The notes: generated by a model not told the origin, from the sequence alone. A stretch of DNA of 64,000 bases from Papio anubis (GCF_008728515.1 NC_044978.1:145634262-145698261), one strand, 5' to 3'. Positions 24,600 through 36,374 are shown, counted from the first letter of the stretch. A program made the numbers and translations.

Positions 24600-24885
24600 A
24601 CTCTGGAAATGGAGTCTCACTCTGTTGTCCAGCCTGGAGTGCAGTGGCGTGATCTCGGCTCACTGCAACTTCTGCCGCCTGGGTTCAAGCGATTCTCCTG
24701 CCTCAGCCTCCCGAGTAGCTGGGATTGCAGGTGCCTGCCACTGTGCCTGACTAATTTTTGTAGTTTTAGTAGAGACGGGGTTTCACCATGTTAACCAGGC
24801 TGGTCTTGGACTCCTGACCTCATGATCCACCCGGCTCAGCCTCCCAAAGTTCTGGGATTACAGGCATGAGCCGTGGCGCCCGGCC
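24600..24885 (-). repeat. Alu lacking T tract
   Basis: Begins directly at 'aaatggagtctcactctg'; ends 'gtggcgcccggcc'. Confidence 0.93.
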
Positions 24886-24889
24886 AAAG

Positions 24890-25900
24890 CTGTGGCACTG
24901 TTATTTTAAGTGTTAGGATGCACGTTATAGTTTGAGACCACTAACTTGGGTGCTGCTTTGATATTCTCTGATTATGCAAGTGTCATACAAATGGATGTTA
25001 AAATAGTCTCAAATATTTAAGGAATCCTTCAGGGATTCTCTTATCCTCAATTCAGGAGATTTTGAAGTGGCTTCCAAGTTCAGAGCTGCTTTTATCTTTG
25101 GCTGAGGCAATATAAGGATCTTTGTGGATGGTACTTAAGGATAGTTCAAATTCATATCTATATATTTTAGTAGCATGTTCTCTAGGAGCAAATGACAGTG
25201 CTTTGTTCTATAATGAGTTAACAGCATGAACAGTGTCATGACAATCCTGTGACTTTCTTGTTTAATGTTTGTACTTATCTAATCAAACAAATTGAAATTG
25301 GATTATGGCTGTTGCACATTATATCAGTTATTATCCAGTTAAATGCAGGTCTGAAGGAAGTAAAATTGATTTTTCTGTGCTACTTGGGGACATCATAGGT
25401 TATTGGTATGCTGGTTGAATTTTCAATTAGGTTTCTACAAGAGAAAGATGAGTGGTTAGGTTTGTTGGATTTTTTTTCTTTCTGTATTTTGTAAATAAAC
25501 TGTGATATTTCATTCTAATTAGGAAGTCAGATGCCTTTTAAAAGTTGGGTGATCAGTTTCCATATTTTTATTTAAAGCATATCTGGCTTTTTAAAGTGTA
25601 TCATAATTCTGATGAAGATTTTTATTTTTAGAAAGAAAAAAAAGAAAACAATAGAACATCTTCATAATAGTTACTACAGTAACAGCTACCATGTTTATCA
25701 GGGAATGAGCTGTAATATGTACCAAAATTTCACACATAATTGAACCTATCTTTCTATGAATCAGACCTGTTTTTAAGAAACTGCCTTTATTCTATAAACA
25801 CTGTTTGTGTGCCTGCTCTGTGCAAGCCCCATGCCCAGTTAGTAGGGATTCAGAGTTTATCTAACATAGATATCCTTCACAAAAACAGATGTTTTATTTT
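24890..25900. other. Unique, AT-rich intronic sequence
   Basis: No exon or repeat recognised, apart from a weak L2-like stretch near 25790-25880. Confidence 0.55.
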
Positions 25901-25904
25901 TATT

Positions 25905-26074
25905 CATTCATTCATTTATTTTAGAGATAGTATCTCGCTCTGTAATACAGGCTGGAGTACAGTGGCAAGATCATAGCTCTCTGCAGCCTCAAACTCCTGG
26001 CAATACTTCTGCCTCAGCCTCCCAGGCAGCTAGGACAACAGGTGCAAGCCACCACACCTGGCTAATGTTTAAAA
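25905..26074 (-). repeat. Old AluJ, first half (interrupted)
   Basis: 'agatagtatctcgctctgta' to 'cctggctaatgttt'; continues at 26385. Confidence 0.88.
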
Positions 26075-26083
26075 AAAAAAAAA

Positions 26084-26372
26084 TTTTTTTTTTTTGAGAC
26101 AGAGTCTTGTTCTGTTACCCAGGCTGGAGTGCAGTGGTGTGATCTCTGCTCACTGCAACCTCTGCCTCCCAGGTTCGAGTGATTCTCCTGCCTCAGCCTC
26201 CTGAGCAACTGGGATTACAGGCACATGCCACCACGCCCAGCTAATTTTTGTATTCTTAGTAGAGGCAGCGTTCCACCATGTTTGCCAGACTGGTGTTGAA
26301 CTCCTGGCCTCAAGTGATCCGTCCACCTTGGCCTCCCAAAATGCTGTGATTACAGGTGTGAGCCACCTGGCC
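26084..26372 (-). repeat. Alu inserted into AluJ
   Basis: Flanked by 'taatgtttaaaa' at 26063-26074 and 26373-26384, which lie in the AluJ linker. Confidence 0.94.
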
Positions 26373-26430
26373 TAATGTTTAAAATTTTTTGTAGAGGTGT
26401 GGGTCTCGCTATATTGCCCAGCTGGTCAGA
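26373..26430 (-). repeat. Old AluJ, second half (truncated)
   Basis: 'ttttttgtagaggtgtgggt' and 'tatattgcccagctggtcag' continue the interrupted AluJ. Confidence 0.8.
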
Positions 26431-26689
26431 AATATGTTTTATTACTACTTAATGTGTCGAAAGCAAAGCAGTGGGCCAGAGAACACAAAGGCAAGGATGA
26501 CGAGCCCTCAGGAAGTAGGGAAAGGCCTCATGGGAGAGATGGCGTTTGTTTAATCTGGACCTTAACTGGTAAATAGGCATTTGCAAAATGGAAATTTGTT
26601 ATTTAAATCATTAAAGTATTATATGCTGATTACCTGGTCATGTAAAAAGATCTCTCAAAAAATAGTAACTCATTAAATTTAATCAATAG

Positions 26690-26760
26690 TGGATGTATTA
26701 AGCACTTACTGTATGTCAGGAAATGTGCTTGCTGCTGAAAATACAATGGGAAACTGCCAA
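26690..26760 (-). repeat. L2-like fragment
   Basis: 'tattaagcacttactgtatg' and 'gctgaaaatacaatggg' resemble the antisense L2 3' end. Confidence 0.5.
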
Positions 26761-26769
26761 GTCAGAGAA

Positions 26770-27440
26770 CAGTCACCGAGACCAGCCTCAGGTTTGACAA
26801 TGTGCTGGAAGGACTCACAGAGCTCACTGAATGCTGTCATTATGCTTGTGGTTGTGGTTTGTCACAGGGAAAGGATTCTGATTAAAATCAGCCCAAGGAA
26901 GACGCAGGTAGGACAGAGTCCAGGGAAGTTCTGAGCTTTCAGTTGTCCTCTCCCCACAGCGTCCTGGGCAGCATAACTTCCCTGGCATTGCCGTGTGACA
27001 GTAGCACAGAGTATTGGCAACCAGAGAAGTTCATCCAAGCCTTGGTGTCCAGGATTGTTATTGAGGCTCCAGCCCGGAGGCACAGACAACTGGTCCAGGG
27101 CTAATCTTAGTCTCGAGCTCCTCCAGAGGTGGAGCTGATACTGCATGGGCCAAGCGCCCACCCCAGATCATCCGGTTAGATCCTCTAGTGTGACCCAAGG
27201 CCCCTAGGCAAACAGAAACACTCCGGTCAGGCACAACATTCCAAGGTGTTCGAGTTTACCTCCCAGAAGCTGAGGGCAGAGGCTCTCTTCAGCCAAGGCT
27301 AAATTCTTCACTGTACAGAAGCAAAACCAGACTCTGTAAGTTTATAAAGCTCACTGTAAAGTGAAGGAGATTAATAATAAATGGATGATTTTCCAAATAT
27401 GTAATACCCAGCTGCAGCAGGGGTATGAAGGAAAAGCCTG
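26770..27440. other. Unique intronic sequence
   Basis: No exon recognised. Confidence 0.5.
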
Positions 27441-27449
27441 GGATGCTGT

Positions 27450-28260
27450 CAGGGAGGACACTGCCTGTCAGGAACATCTTCCAAAGGAATCAACTTTTGG
27501 GCTGAGATTCCTAAAAGATGAGAGGGATTCATCAGGTGAGCAGTGCAGGGAAGAGCATTCTAGGAGGGTCACAGTCAGCGCAAAGGCTCTGAGGTGGGAA
27601 GTAGCTGGGCACGGTCCAGGAACTGGAAGAAGAAAAGGGGGCTGGAGCAGAGACCAAGAGGAGGGAATGTGGTTGCTGCATTGGAGATAGAAGCAGGGAC
27701 CTGATCCCAGGCGACCAGCCTGTGAGACCCTGAAAGTGATGGAGACTTTATCTTCAGTGCAATGGGAAGCCACTGTGTGGTTTTAAGGTTTGAGCATGGA
27801 TACTCATATTTGTGATTTTTGTTTTTGAAGGGACACAAATGTGGCTCCTGTGAGAATAGCTTGTTAGAGATCAGTGGAGGCAGGGAGACTGTTAAAACAC
27901 TACTGCAGGCCGTGTGCGGTGGCTTAGGTCTGTAATCCCAGCACTTTGGGAGGCTGAGGTGGGTGGATTACTTGAGGTGAGGAGTTCAAGACCAGCCTGG
28001 CCAACATGGCAAAACCCCCTCTCTGAAGCACAAGAATCACTTGAACCCAAAAGAAGGAGGTTGCAGTGAGCCAAGATAGCGGCCACTGCACTAGTGAGAC
28101 TCTGTCTCAAAAAAAAAAAAAAATGACAGCAGCCCTCCTGATGAGAGATGATGGCTGGAACTAGGGTGGCAGCATGGAGTTGAGAGAAGGGGGCAAGTTG
28201 GAGAGAGCAGGAGGAGGCAGAATTGGCAGGACTTGTCACACATGACTTCCTGCCAGCAGA
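27450..28260 (-). repeat. L2-type LINE fragment, split by an Alu
   Basis: 'gggaagagcattctaggagg', 'caaaggctctgaggtggga' and later 'gatgagagatgatggctgga' follow the antisense L2 order; an Alu lies at 27908-28123. Confidence 0.6.
27908..28123 (+). repeat. Alu with internal deletion
   Basis: The left arm passes straight into the right-arm end ('gaagcacaagaatcacttga'), missing about 90 bp. Confidence 0.92.
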
Positions 28261-28930
28261 CCCTCAGCTGTCACACTTGCCGCACCCTGTGGACATCTCG
28301 CAGACCCATCTATTTGTTGCTTCTGCCCTCCCATAGACAGAGAACCAGACAACCAAACTCACTGGAATGATGTGTAAGGAAGGAGAGGCAGCCTTTGAAG
28401 GGGTAACAAGTACAATCCTGTTAACTTGTTTCTTATCTCTGAGCTTGCTGCTCTCTGTTCTGGCTGCTGAACCCCAAGTCTCAAACCTTCTAGCCTCACT
28501 TACAGTTTGGGCTGTGTTCCAAACAATTGTGGTTGCCAGAGCGGTTTACTGTCAATAACTCTTTCAAATAATTGAAATGTTAATGATCATAGATTCAGAA
28601 ACAGCATGAGTTAAATCATGCTCTCCCTAGAAAGACATCTGTTAACTGGAAAAGCCTAATATAAAATTTTCTGCACAGAACCTGGCACTTAGGAGGAGCT
28701 TAGTAAATGTTGAAGAAATGAGAAGACACCTGATCCTCGTTTAAACATGATCATTAAAGTTTTCTGTACACCTGTGGTGTGTTTTACCAAACCCAAACAA
28801 GACCTACTACTTACATACTCCCTTGATTTTCCATGTGTATTTCCTATTTTCTGTTCCTTTCTTTGTAAAAGGAGTGTATGAGGCTTCGAATATACCCAAA
28901 AATGTGGCAAATATGCTCTGCCTATTTTGC
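28260..28930. other. Unique intronic sequence
   Basis: No recognised feature. Confidence 0.5.
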
Positions 28931-29058
28931 TCTTTTTTTTTTTTTTTTTTTTGAGACGGAGTCTCACTCTGTCACTCAGGCTGGAGTGCAGTGGCACGAT
29001 CTCGGCTCACTGCAACCACCGCCTCCCAGGTTCGAGCAATTCTCCTGCCTCAGCCTCC
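28931..29058 (-). repeat. 5'-truncated Alu (right arm)
   Basis: T21 tract then 'gagacggagtctcactctg', ending at 'gcctcagcctccc'. Confidence 0.93.
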
Positions 29059-29059
29059 C

Positions 29060-29588
29060 TGTTTCACTTTGTTAATTGGCCAAATAACTTATGCTTGCCC
29101 AGAAACAATTAAAAAGAGGAAGTACTTTTAGTGCTCACAGAATACAGTCAGTAAGAGACCTTGGATTTTCCTTTCCAACTTGTATATTGACTAGTGGCTA
29201 GCCAGGACTCTTAGAGTGCTGTCACTTAGCCAGTTGGACATTTTCTGCTTCCATGTATATGGGAGGAGGGGGATGCCTGTGGGATCTTGGGTTCAAGTCA
29301 GCTGTAAACAAAAGGTGTCTTAAAAGAGGTAGGGATTACAAAAGGGTGTAGGGGTGAACTGCTAAGTGCTTTGTGTAAATTGGCAGGTAATCTGTAAACA
29401 CTTGCCAGCTCAGTTCAGAATTTGCTGCGTCTTGAAATCTGATTCTTCAGATTTATCAAACTACAGTTTGGTTTCTGTCTTTCTGCCCAAAGGCTTTTTG
29501 GCTGTGGACTGCAATACCTCCCTTTCCCAACCAACGCTCCCCACCCCCCATCTCCCCACTCGCCCCACAATCAGGATCGTAGAAACCT
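29060..29588. other. Unique intronic sequence
   Basis: No recognised feature. Confidence 0.5.
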
Positions 29589-29589
29589 A

Positions 29590-29892
29590 GCCTAGTGCAG
29601 TGGCTCACCCCTGTAATCCCAGCGTTTTGGGAGGCCAACGCGGGCGGCTAACTTGAGACCAGGAGTTTGAGACCAGTCTGGCCAACACGGTGAAACCCCG
29701 TCTCTACTAAATAAAAATAGAAAAAATTAGGTAGGCATGGTGGCGGGTGCCTGTAATCCCAGCTGCTAGGGAGGCTGAGGCAGGAGAATCGCTTGAACCC
29801 AGGAAGCGGAGGTTGCAGTGAGCCGAGATCGCGTCACTGCACTCCAGCCTGGGCCACAGAGCGAGACCCTGTCTCAAAAAGAAAATAAAAGA
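29590..29892 (+). repeat. Alu, full length
   Basis: Flanked by 'gtagaaacc' and 'aaagaaacc'; it ends about 130 bp before the CpG island. Confidence 0.95.
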
Positions 29893-30151
29893 AACCAGAA
29901 ACACAGCAGGCCTAGAGCATCAACTTTTTCTAAAGAGGTGCAGTGGCTTTGAATGAACTTTCTAAGTCCTGAGAGTCCAAAAAGGGAAACGTTCGTTCCA
30001 GGAAGAGAGTATGTGGGGTGGCGGATCCTCTTTGCCGGCCCTGAGCCAGGCCTTTAGCAGCTGGGAGCATCTGGCGGGAGCACCTCGCGGGAGCACTGGA
30101 CTGGAGTGCGGCCAGGCGCGGCGGGGCCACGCGCCTCCCCAGCAGCCAATG

Positions 30152-30172
30152 GGCGGCGGCGGCGGCGGCGGG
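30152..30172 (+). repeat. (GGC)n in CpG island
   Basis: About seven GGC triplets directly downstream of the CCAAT box. A short CGG/GGC tract in a promoter or 5' UTR setting, potentially length-polymorphic. Confidence 0.85.
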
Positions 30173-30209
30173 CGGGCAGCGCGGGCGGGGCGGGGAGGCG
30201 CGGGCGCCG

Positions 30210-30348
30210 CTCGCTTCAACTTGAGCCCCGGGCAGTGCGCGCTGCTGCTTGAGCGACGGCATTCGCTGGCTGGTGCCGGCACCCTGGGGCTCGTCGTAGC
30301 ACCTGGGGGGGCATCCCCGCCCGACCTCGGAAGGACCGGGAGACAAAG
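30210..30348 (+). other. APBB2: Candidate alternative first exon of APBB2
   Basis: The sequence downstream of the GC boxes ends 'gggagacaaag|gtgagg', a near-consensus donor. The start is an estimate from the CCAAT and GC-box spacing. I see no ATG between 30200 and 30348, so it may be 5' UTR only. If transcription starts upstream of 30149, an ATG there begins a frame open to the donor, ending in phase 2, the phase needed to join the microexon or the 57210 exon. Confidence 0.5.
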
Positions 30349-30500
30349 GTGAGGAAGTTGGCGAAGGAACGGCGCGTCTTTGTTTGCAGGTGCGTTCAGA
30401 GGGAACGGGGGTCGAGGCAGGGACGGCGAGGCGGGCGCGGGAGACCCGCGGGACAAAGGCTGCGCCCTCCCTTCCCCGAGTCAGCGCTTAGCGAGATGCC

Positions 30501-31600
30501 TGGTCCTGGGCGGTTGAAAGGGCTGAAGAGGGGGCCCGGCTGGTGGGAAGGAGGAGTGAGGCATGTATAAAATGGGGGGAGGCATCCTTGGACCCCCAAT
30601 TCGCCAGTGCATCAGGACTGTTTGGGGTGGGCTATTCATTGATGTGGTCTGCACAGGGCATTTCTGCCGTGGACAGCGTTCTGCGATTGAGGCAGTGACT
30701 GCCTTCGCCTTACATGCCCCGTGGTGAGGCCACATTTCTGTCTTCCTGTCTACATTAGGACTGAAAGATATTTCAGGGTTTTGGTAATCCAATATTTGGA
30801 TTAAAAGCAATATTCTTTCGTGTAGAAAAACTGCATTTCCAAATGCTTTAGAATATTGGTGTGACTTCCATGCGAGAAAATATCTCAAATTCCCCAAATG
30901 TAGAAACTCAGCCAGCTCTTGGCACTGAGAAAGAAGTAGTGTTTTTGAAAGAGAGGCGTGATGATTTAAATATTGCTTACAACACTCTATTAGCTTGTAG
31001 GGGAATCTGTGCCTTTTCTATTATCTGTTTCCCTATATCAATATTGTAACCAGGCACGTCTATGGATTCCCTAATTAATGTGTAGCTGTGAATCTTCATT
31101 ACTGCCTTGGGTGGGAGAAGGCGGGAGGAGGCGGCAATCCCATTAGTCTTTTTCTTTCTTTTTATAACTCTGCAGCTGCAGCCTGGCTTTGACTTGTATC
31201 GTGAATGGGGGTTCTGCCTGCTTTCCTCATGCTGTTCTCTTTTAGGTTTTCTTAGGCCATTGAGCAGTTGGCCCCTCCTCCAGCCGAGCTCTGACACAAG
31301 AGTAGTTTGTAAGATTCTCTCTAAAGTTCAGATCCTTGCTGCTGCCTTTTAGTTAGTTGCTTTCAGAAAGGAATTGTTAAGTGTCCTGAGGCCTTTCCTA
31401 AGAGGTTAGAAGCAAAATGTGTTGTGAGGAAAACAACCCTAAATACGTGTTTGTAAATGTGGTCTGTAATTTTGTAAAAGTTATAAGTAAAAGAGAGTGT
31501 GAATTAAATGCTTAAGAGGGGAAATTCCGTAAAGCATCAGCCAGTATCATCAAAGAAGGTGTCATGGTGTGTAGCTCTGTAAGAACCCTAGTTTCCTTTT
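30501..31600. other. Unique sequence downstream of the CpG island
   Basis: Repeat-free 1.1 kb. No exon recognised. It may hold promoter-proximal regulatory elements (inference). Confidence 0.5.
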
Positions 31601-31604
31601 TGTT

Positions 31605-31929
31605 TCCTTTTTCTTTTTCTTTTTCTTTTTTTTTTTTTTTTTTTTTGAGACGGAGTCCCTCTCTGTCGCCCAGGCTGTAGTGCAGTGGCACAATCTCGGC
31701 TCACTGCAACCTCCACCTCCCGGGTTCAATTGATTCTCCTCCCTCAGCCTCCTGAGTAGCTGGGACTACAAGTGCACACCACCACACCCGGCTAATTTCT
31801 ATTTTTTTAGTAGAGACGGGATTTCACCATGTTGGCCAGGCTGGTCTCGAACTGCTGACCTCAGGTGATCCACCTGCCTTGGTTCTCCCACAGTGCTGGG
31901 ATCACAGGCGTGAGCCTATAATCCCGGCC
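31605..31929 (-). repeat. Alu, full length
   Basis: (TTTTC)n and T tract, then 'gagacggagtccctctctg'. Confidence 0.94.
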
Positions 31930-32029
31930 TAATTTTATCATTCTCATTTTGCAGATGTGAGAAACCCACTTTTGTAACAGCTGCCACGATTTTTAGTTCC
32001 AGTTTTTCTGCAATGGGGATAATCTATTT

Positions 32030-32240
32030 AATAGGTATTTATTGGACACCTGCCATGTGCTGGGCATTGGTGCTGGTATAATATTAAGTGGTATAATAAA
32101 TACAACAGGTGGCTTCTTCCTTTCTTGGAGCCCACACTATGCTGGCGTGGGGCCCATTGCAGGTCCTCTGCACTGGAGCATCCCTGGGAAGCAGTGTGGA
32201 TGACACCGAGGTGAGACAAGAAGATACTGCTGCTGCCCTG
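32030..32240 (-). repeat. L2 3'-end fragment
   Basis: 'tatttattggacacctgcca', 'tgtgctgggcattggtgc' and 'cttggagcccacactatgc' match the antisense L2. Confidence 0.65.
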
Positions 32241-32560
32241 GAGGTCAGCTAAATGCGTGGCAGTAGGTGCAAACAACAAGGGGCCTCAGGTCATCTGCAC
32301 TCCAAGGGTGGAAGTATTAATCAGACCAGTGGGCCACTGGGCACTAAAGTCGGTCATCTTCAACTTGCTTACTTTGATCCGTGGATACCTCTCAGAGGAG
32401 CCTGCAGCTGCAAGGAGGGGCAGAGCTGAGTTCTAAAGAGTTCGAACATTGGCATTGTTGATTTGAATGGGGTAATTCCAGTTTGTTACAAAAACTATCA
32501 GTCATGCAGCCTCCTTGTCTCACCTCTACAGCTTGATAACCCCTCCAGGAAATGAATTTC

Positions 32561-32870
32561 TCTTTTTTTTTTTTTTTTTTTTTGCAGATGGAGTTTCACT
32601 TTTATCGCCCAGGCTGGAGTGCAGTGGCATAATCTTGGCTTACTGCGAACTCTGCCTCCCAGGTTCAAGCGATTCTCCTGCCTCAGCCTCCCAAGTAGCT
32701 GGGATTACAAGTGCCCGCCACCAGGCCTGGCTAATTTTTTTGTGTTTTTAGTAGAGACAGGGTTTCGCCATGTTGGCCAGGCTGGTCTCGAGCTCCTGGC
32801 ATTAGATTATCCGTCCGTCTTGGCCTCCCAAAGTACTGGGATTACAGGCATGAGCCACCACACCAGGCCT
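32561..32870 (-). repeat. Alu, full length
   Basis: Flanked by 'aggaaatgaatttc' (32547-32560) and 'aggaaaatgaatttc' (32871-32885). Confidence 0.96.
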
Positions 32871-32885
32871 AGGAAAATGAATTTC

Positions 32886-33180
32886 ATTCTGTACCACTGG
32901 CTGAACAAAGCTTTATGTCTGGACAGTCTCCCGAGTGTTAAGAGATGACTTAACTATGTCCCTATTTACTCTCCATATACATTTCGTGGGTTTTGGAGAG
33001 TAAACTGATGGCACATAACCTCTTATCTAGGTTTTCAGATTTTTCCACAAATCTCTAGGATCACAGAAAAACATACTAAGTAGTAGTGTAACTTGTCTTT
33101 TTAAAGGACCTGTGTTGAACACAGAATATGACATATTTGAGAAGTTCTTAGACTTTTGGATTCCTTGGGCCCTAACATAA
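32886..33180. other. Unique intronic sequence
   Basis: No recognised feature. Confidence 0.5.
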
Positions 33181-33240
33181 TACCTAGTATAGGATGCCCT
33201 CCATAAATAACCCACTTGTTGAATGGGCAGATGAATGAAT
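33181..33240 (+). repeat. L2 3'-terminal fragment
   Basis: 'acttgttgaatgggcagatg' then 'aatgaatg' matches the sense L2 tail. Confidence 0.55.
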
Positions 33241-33339
33241 GTAGATTAAAATACTTCATTGTCTACTTTTAGGGTTTAGTTTTGACCATCCATGTGCTTA
33301 ATGTTTATAGTCTAATGGTTAATATGCTGTTCGGCAGAT

Positions 33340-34090
33340 AAGGAACATCCGTGTGTCAGGCACCTTGTGAGGCAGCATGAAGGACTGAGACAGACAAGGT
33401 CCTGTTCGAAGAGGCAGGAGATAAGCTGGAAAAACAACTCAGGAAGCAAGATGATACAGGTTATGCCGAGTGCCTTGAAGACCATCAGCAACATGATGCA
33501 GCAGAGTAGCTCAGAGGGGAAAAGGGGCCATCAGGAGGCAGCCCATCCTAGGAGGCAACATTTGAGCTGGGCTCGAAGGCTGAGAAGCCAGCCACATGGG
33601 GAGTGAATAGAAAGCACTGAGGAACGGCTGGGCGTGGTGGCTCATGCCTGTAATCCCAGCACTTTGGGAGGTTGAGGCAGGTGGATCACCTGAGGTTAGG
33701 AGTTCAAAACCATCCTGACCAACATGGTGAAACCCCATCTGTACTAAAATTACAAAAAAAATTAGCCAGACATGGTGGTGCATGCCTGTAATCCCAGCTA
33801 CTTGGGAGGCTGAGGTAGGAGAATCACTTGAACCCAGGAGGCAGAGGTTGCAGTGAGCCGAGATCATGCCATTGCACTCCAGCCTGGGCAACGAGCGAAA
33901 CTCCATCACAAAAAAAAAAGGAAAGCACTGAGTAAGTGGAGCACTCAACATGCACAAGGATGAAGAGGAAGCCAGTGGTTTGTGCTGGAAGAGGTGGATG
34001 GGGACAGGATCCATTAGGGCTTCTGGGCAGTGGTTAAAGGTTTGCCATGAAGTGCCTGTGAAGAGGGTTAACCAGGAGAATGCCATAATC
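33340..34090 (-). repeat. L2-type LINE fragment, split by an Alu
   Basis: 'tgtgtcaggcaccttgtgag', 'agacaaggtcctgttcg', 'ggaggcaacatttgagctgg' and, after the Alu, 'gaagaggaagccagtggtt' follow the antisense L2 3' region. Confidence 0.6.
33626..33919 (+). repeat. Alu, full length
   Basis: Flanked by 'gaaagcactgag' on both sides. Confidence 0.96.
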
Positions 34091-34430
34091 TAGTTTATTT
34101 CCTACAGAAAGATCTCAGGGAATGGATGTTGGGAACAGGAGTGGAAACCGAGGGACCAGTTGGCCAGCCCTGGTCCGGGAGAGATCAGTGACGTGGCAGA
34201 GGGCATGAAGAGAAGCAGGCAGATGGGAGAAACGCGGAGGTTGAACTCGCCAAGTTGACTGTACAAGACGCAGGAAGGGGTGTGATCTAGGACCACACCT
34301 GATTACTTTGATGCGTTGTTTATGTCTGTAGAAAATACATGCTAATAGAAGTAATGACTGTTCGAGGACAAAGTTATTAAGCCATGGAACAACTCTCTTT
34401 ACATTTATGTTGTGTCAAGACCTTGATTTG

Positions 34431-34736
34431 GGCCAGACATGGTGGCTCATGCCGGTAATCCCAACACTTTAGGAGTCCGAGTGCCCCCAAAGGATCACTT
34501 GAGGCTGGGAGTTTAAGACCAGCCTGGGCAACGTGGCAAAACCTTGTCTCTACTGAAAATACAAAAATTACCTGGGCATGGTGGCGCATGCCTGTAATTC
34601 CAGCTACTAGGGAGGCTGAGGCACGAGAATCTCTTGAACCTGGGAGGTGGAGGTTGCAGTGAGCTGAGATCGTGCCATTGCACTCCAGCCTGGCCGACAG
34701 AGAAACACACTCTGTCTCAGAAAAAAAAAAAAAAAA
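34431..34736 (+). repeat. Alu, full length
   Basis: Starts 'ggccagacatggtggctca'; A17 tail. Confidence 0.95.
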
Positions 34737-35008
34737 GATGACTTTGACTTTTCTTTGGTTTTCCAGTGTAGATAAGCAGACGTATCCATCCAGTGCAATC
34801 GTGTGTATTTGGCCATTTTTCCAAGATGTTTTCACCCTTCCATACCCTTTCTGTCCTTCTCAAGTGGTTATGAGACCTTTGAGCATTTTTCTATGTTCTG
34901 GCGTGAAAATAAAGAATCAGACTAAGAAGAGGAGATAGGTTTCAGCCTTAATTTATACGGAATTGTTCTACCTTTGTTCCCAATTTATAAGAATCCATTC
35001 ATAATTAC

Positions 35009-35296
35009 TTTTTTTTTTTTTTTGAGACAGAGTTTTGCTCTGTCACCCAGACTGGAGTGCAGTGGCACAATCTCAGCTCACCACAATCCCCGCCTCCCAG
35101 GTTCAAGTGATTCCCCTGCCTCAACCTCCCAAATAGGTGGGATTACAGGCACGCACCACCACGCCCCACTAATTTTTTGTATTTTTAGTAGAGACGGGGT
35201 TTCACTATGTTGGCCAGGCTGGTTTTGAACTCTTGACCTTAAGTGATCCACCCACCTCAGTGTTGGGATTACAGGCATGAGCCACTGCGCCCGGCC
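35009..35296 (-). repeat. Alu, full length
   Basis: T14, 'gagacagagttttgctctg', ends 'ctgcgcccggcc'. Short deletion near 35262. Confidence 0.95.
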
Positions 35297-36374
35297 CCAT
35301 ATTTACATTTGAAGTTTCTTCACATGCAGCGTCCTCTGTAGTTCCAAGTTGATATTCTCTCATAAATATAAAATTTGTTCCATATGTATTTCAATTAAAA
35401 GAAAGTAACTTTCTTAGTAACTTTGCAGGAAATTCAGTGAGCATTTTGAGAGCTAGAGAAGCCATTTCCTTATAGATGTAAAGTAGAACTAAATACTGAG
35501 TTTCTGATAGGATTCTCTGCCCCCTTCTTCCAGCTGCAGAATTGTGAACTTGAAAGCTGATGACATGTTTGTCAGAGAACTTGAGTTTTGAGGTAACTTT
35601 GGTTTGGTTTTGCAATATATATATATATGCATAGAAAATATTCCTTCTGCAGTCAGTATTTTGAGCAGATGGGAAAGGGCAGGAGTGACTGGAGCTGCCA
35701 GCCATTTCAATCTAGACGCCTGGACTGGGTACCTTATAACATGTAAGCTTGTCTGGGGATGAATAAATTATAGCAGTTGAAATAATTATGATAGAGGACA
35801 AGCAGCAGCCGAGGGCACAGTTGACAACGGGGCCAAGTTGGCCTGATTCTGTCATATCGGAGCATGCATCTGTTTGCCAGGTTACCTGAAAATGCTGTTT
35901 TCGAGGATTCTGGTGTGTTTTGTTTTTCTTCGCCCTCCCCCTTAAAACATTGTAAGAGCTATCGCCTGCTAGTGACCTTTTAGAAATAAAATGGCTGGGG
36001 CAGACGTCCGCATGGCTGCTGCTTCACATGTTGGGCATCCGTGTAAGATTTCAGTTGAGCAAAATTTGGTTCTAAAGCATTTGCAAGTTGTAAACGCTCT
36101 TACTCCTGCATCCAGTGCTCTTACTCCTGCATCTTGGTGGAAGAGTTTCTAGCCAGCCCTGGAGTTTGTCACCAGTAACGAGAATTATTCTACCATCTCA
36201 GCCAGTCACAGGGTCCCTCGATTGGTTTACACTTTGCTGTTAACATTTTGAAAATGTTCATTGTTTTTTTGACAGGGAGCCTTGCATTTTCGTTTTGCAC
36301 TGGGCTCCACGAAGTATTTAGCCAGTGCTGTCCATATCGTATGTTGCACCCTGGAAACAGATTGTCCTCTAGAG
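35297..36374. other. Unique intronic sequence
   Basis: Includes an (AT)n tract at 35615-35628 and a 21-bp tandem duplication at 36096-36137. No exon recognised. Confidence 0.5.

Larger units (their letters stand above)
30020..30500 (+). promoter_or_regulatory. APBB2: CpG island, probable internal APBB2 promoter
   Basis: This is the only long GC-rich, CpG-rich stretch in the window. It holds a CCAAT box in + orientation ('agccaatggg', 30146-30150), several GC boxes ('gggcggggcgggg', about 30184-30196), a GGC run (30152-30172) and many CpGs, with no TATA box. A + strand splice donor follows at 30349, so I orient it toward the downstream APBB2 exons. The start site is probably dispersed around 30200-30260 (inference). 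A separate or bidirectional noncoding transcript is possible. The ordinary APBB2 5' promoter would be far upstream. Confidence 0.75.

Noticed and set aside
27361..27690. 109-codon + frame
   Set aside because: Falls mainly in an antisense L2-like fragment; opposite-strand frames are equally long.
29962..30456. 164-codon antisense frame across the CpG island
   Set aside because: GC-rich sequence lacks stop codons by composition; no antisense splice site pattern was recognised.
33511..34086. 191-codon open frame on the - strand
   Set aside because: Its core is a translated Alu (33626-33919, antisense) joined to flanking L2 sequence; no protein family or splice context.
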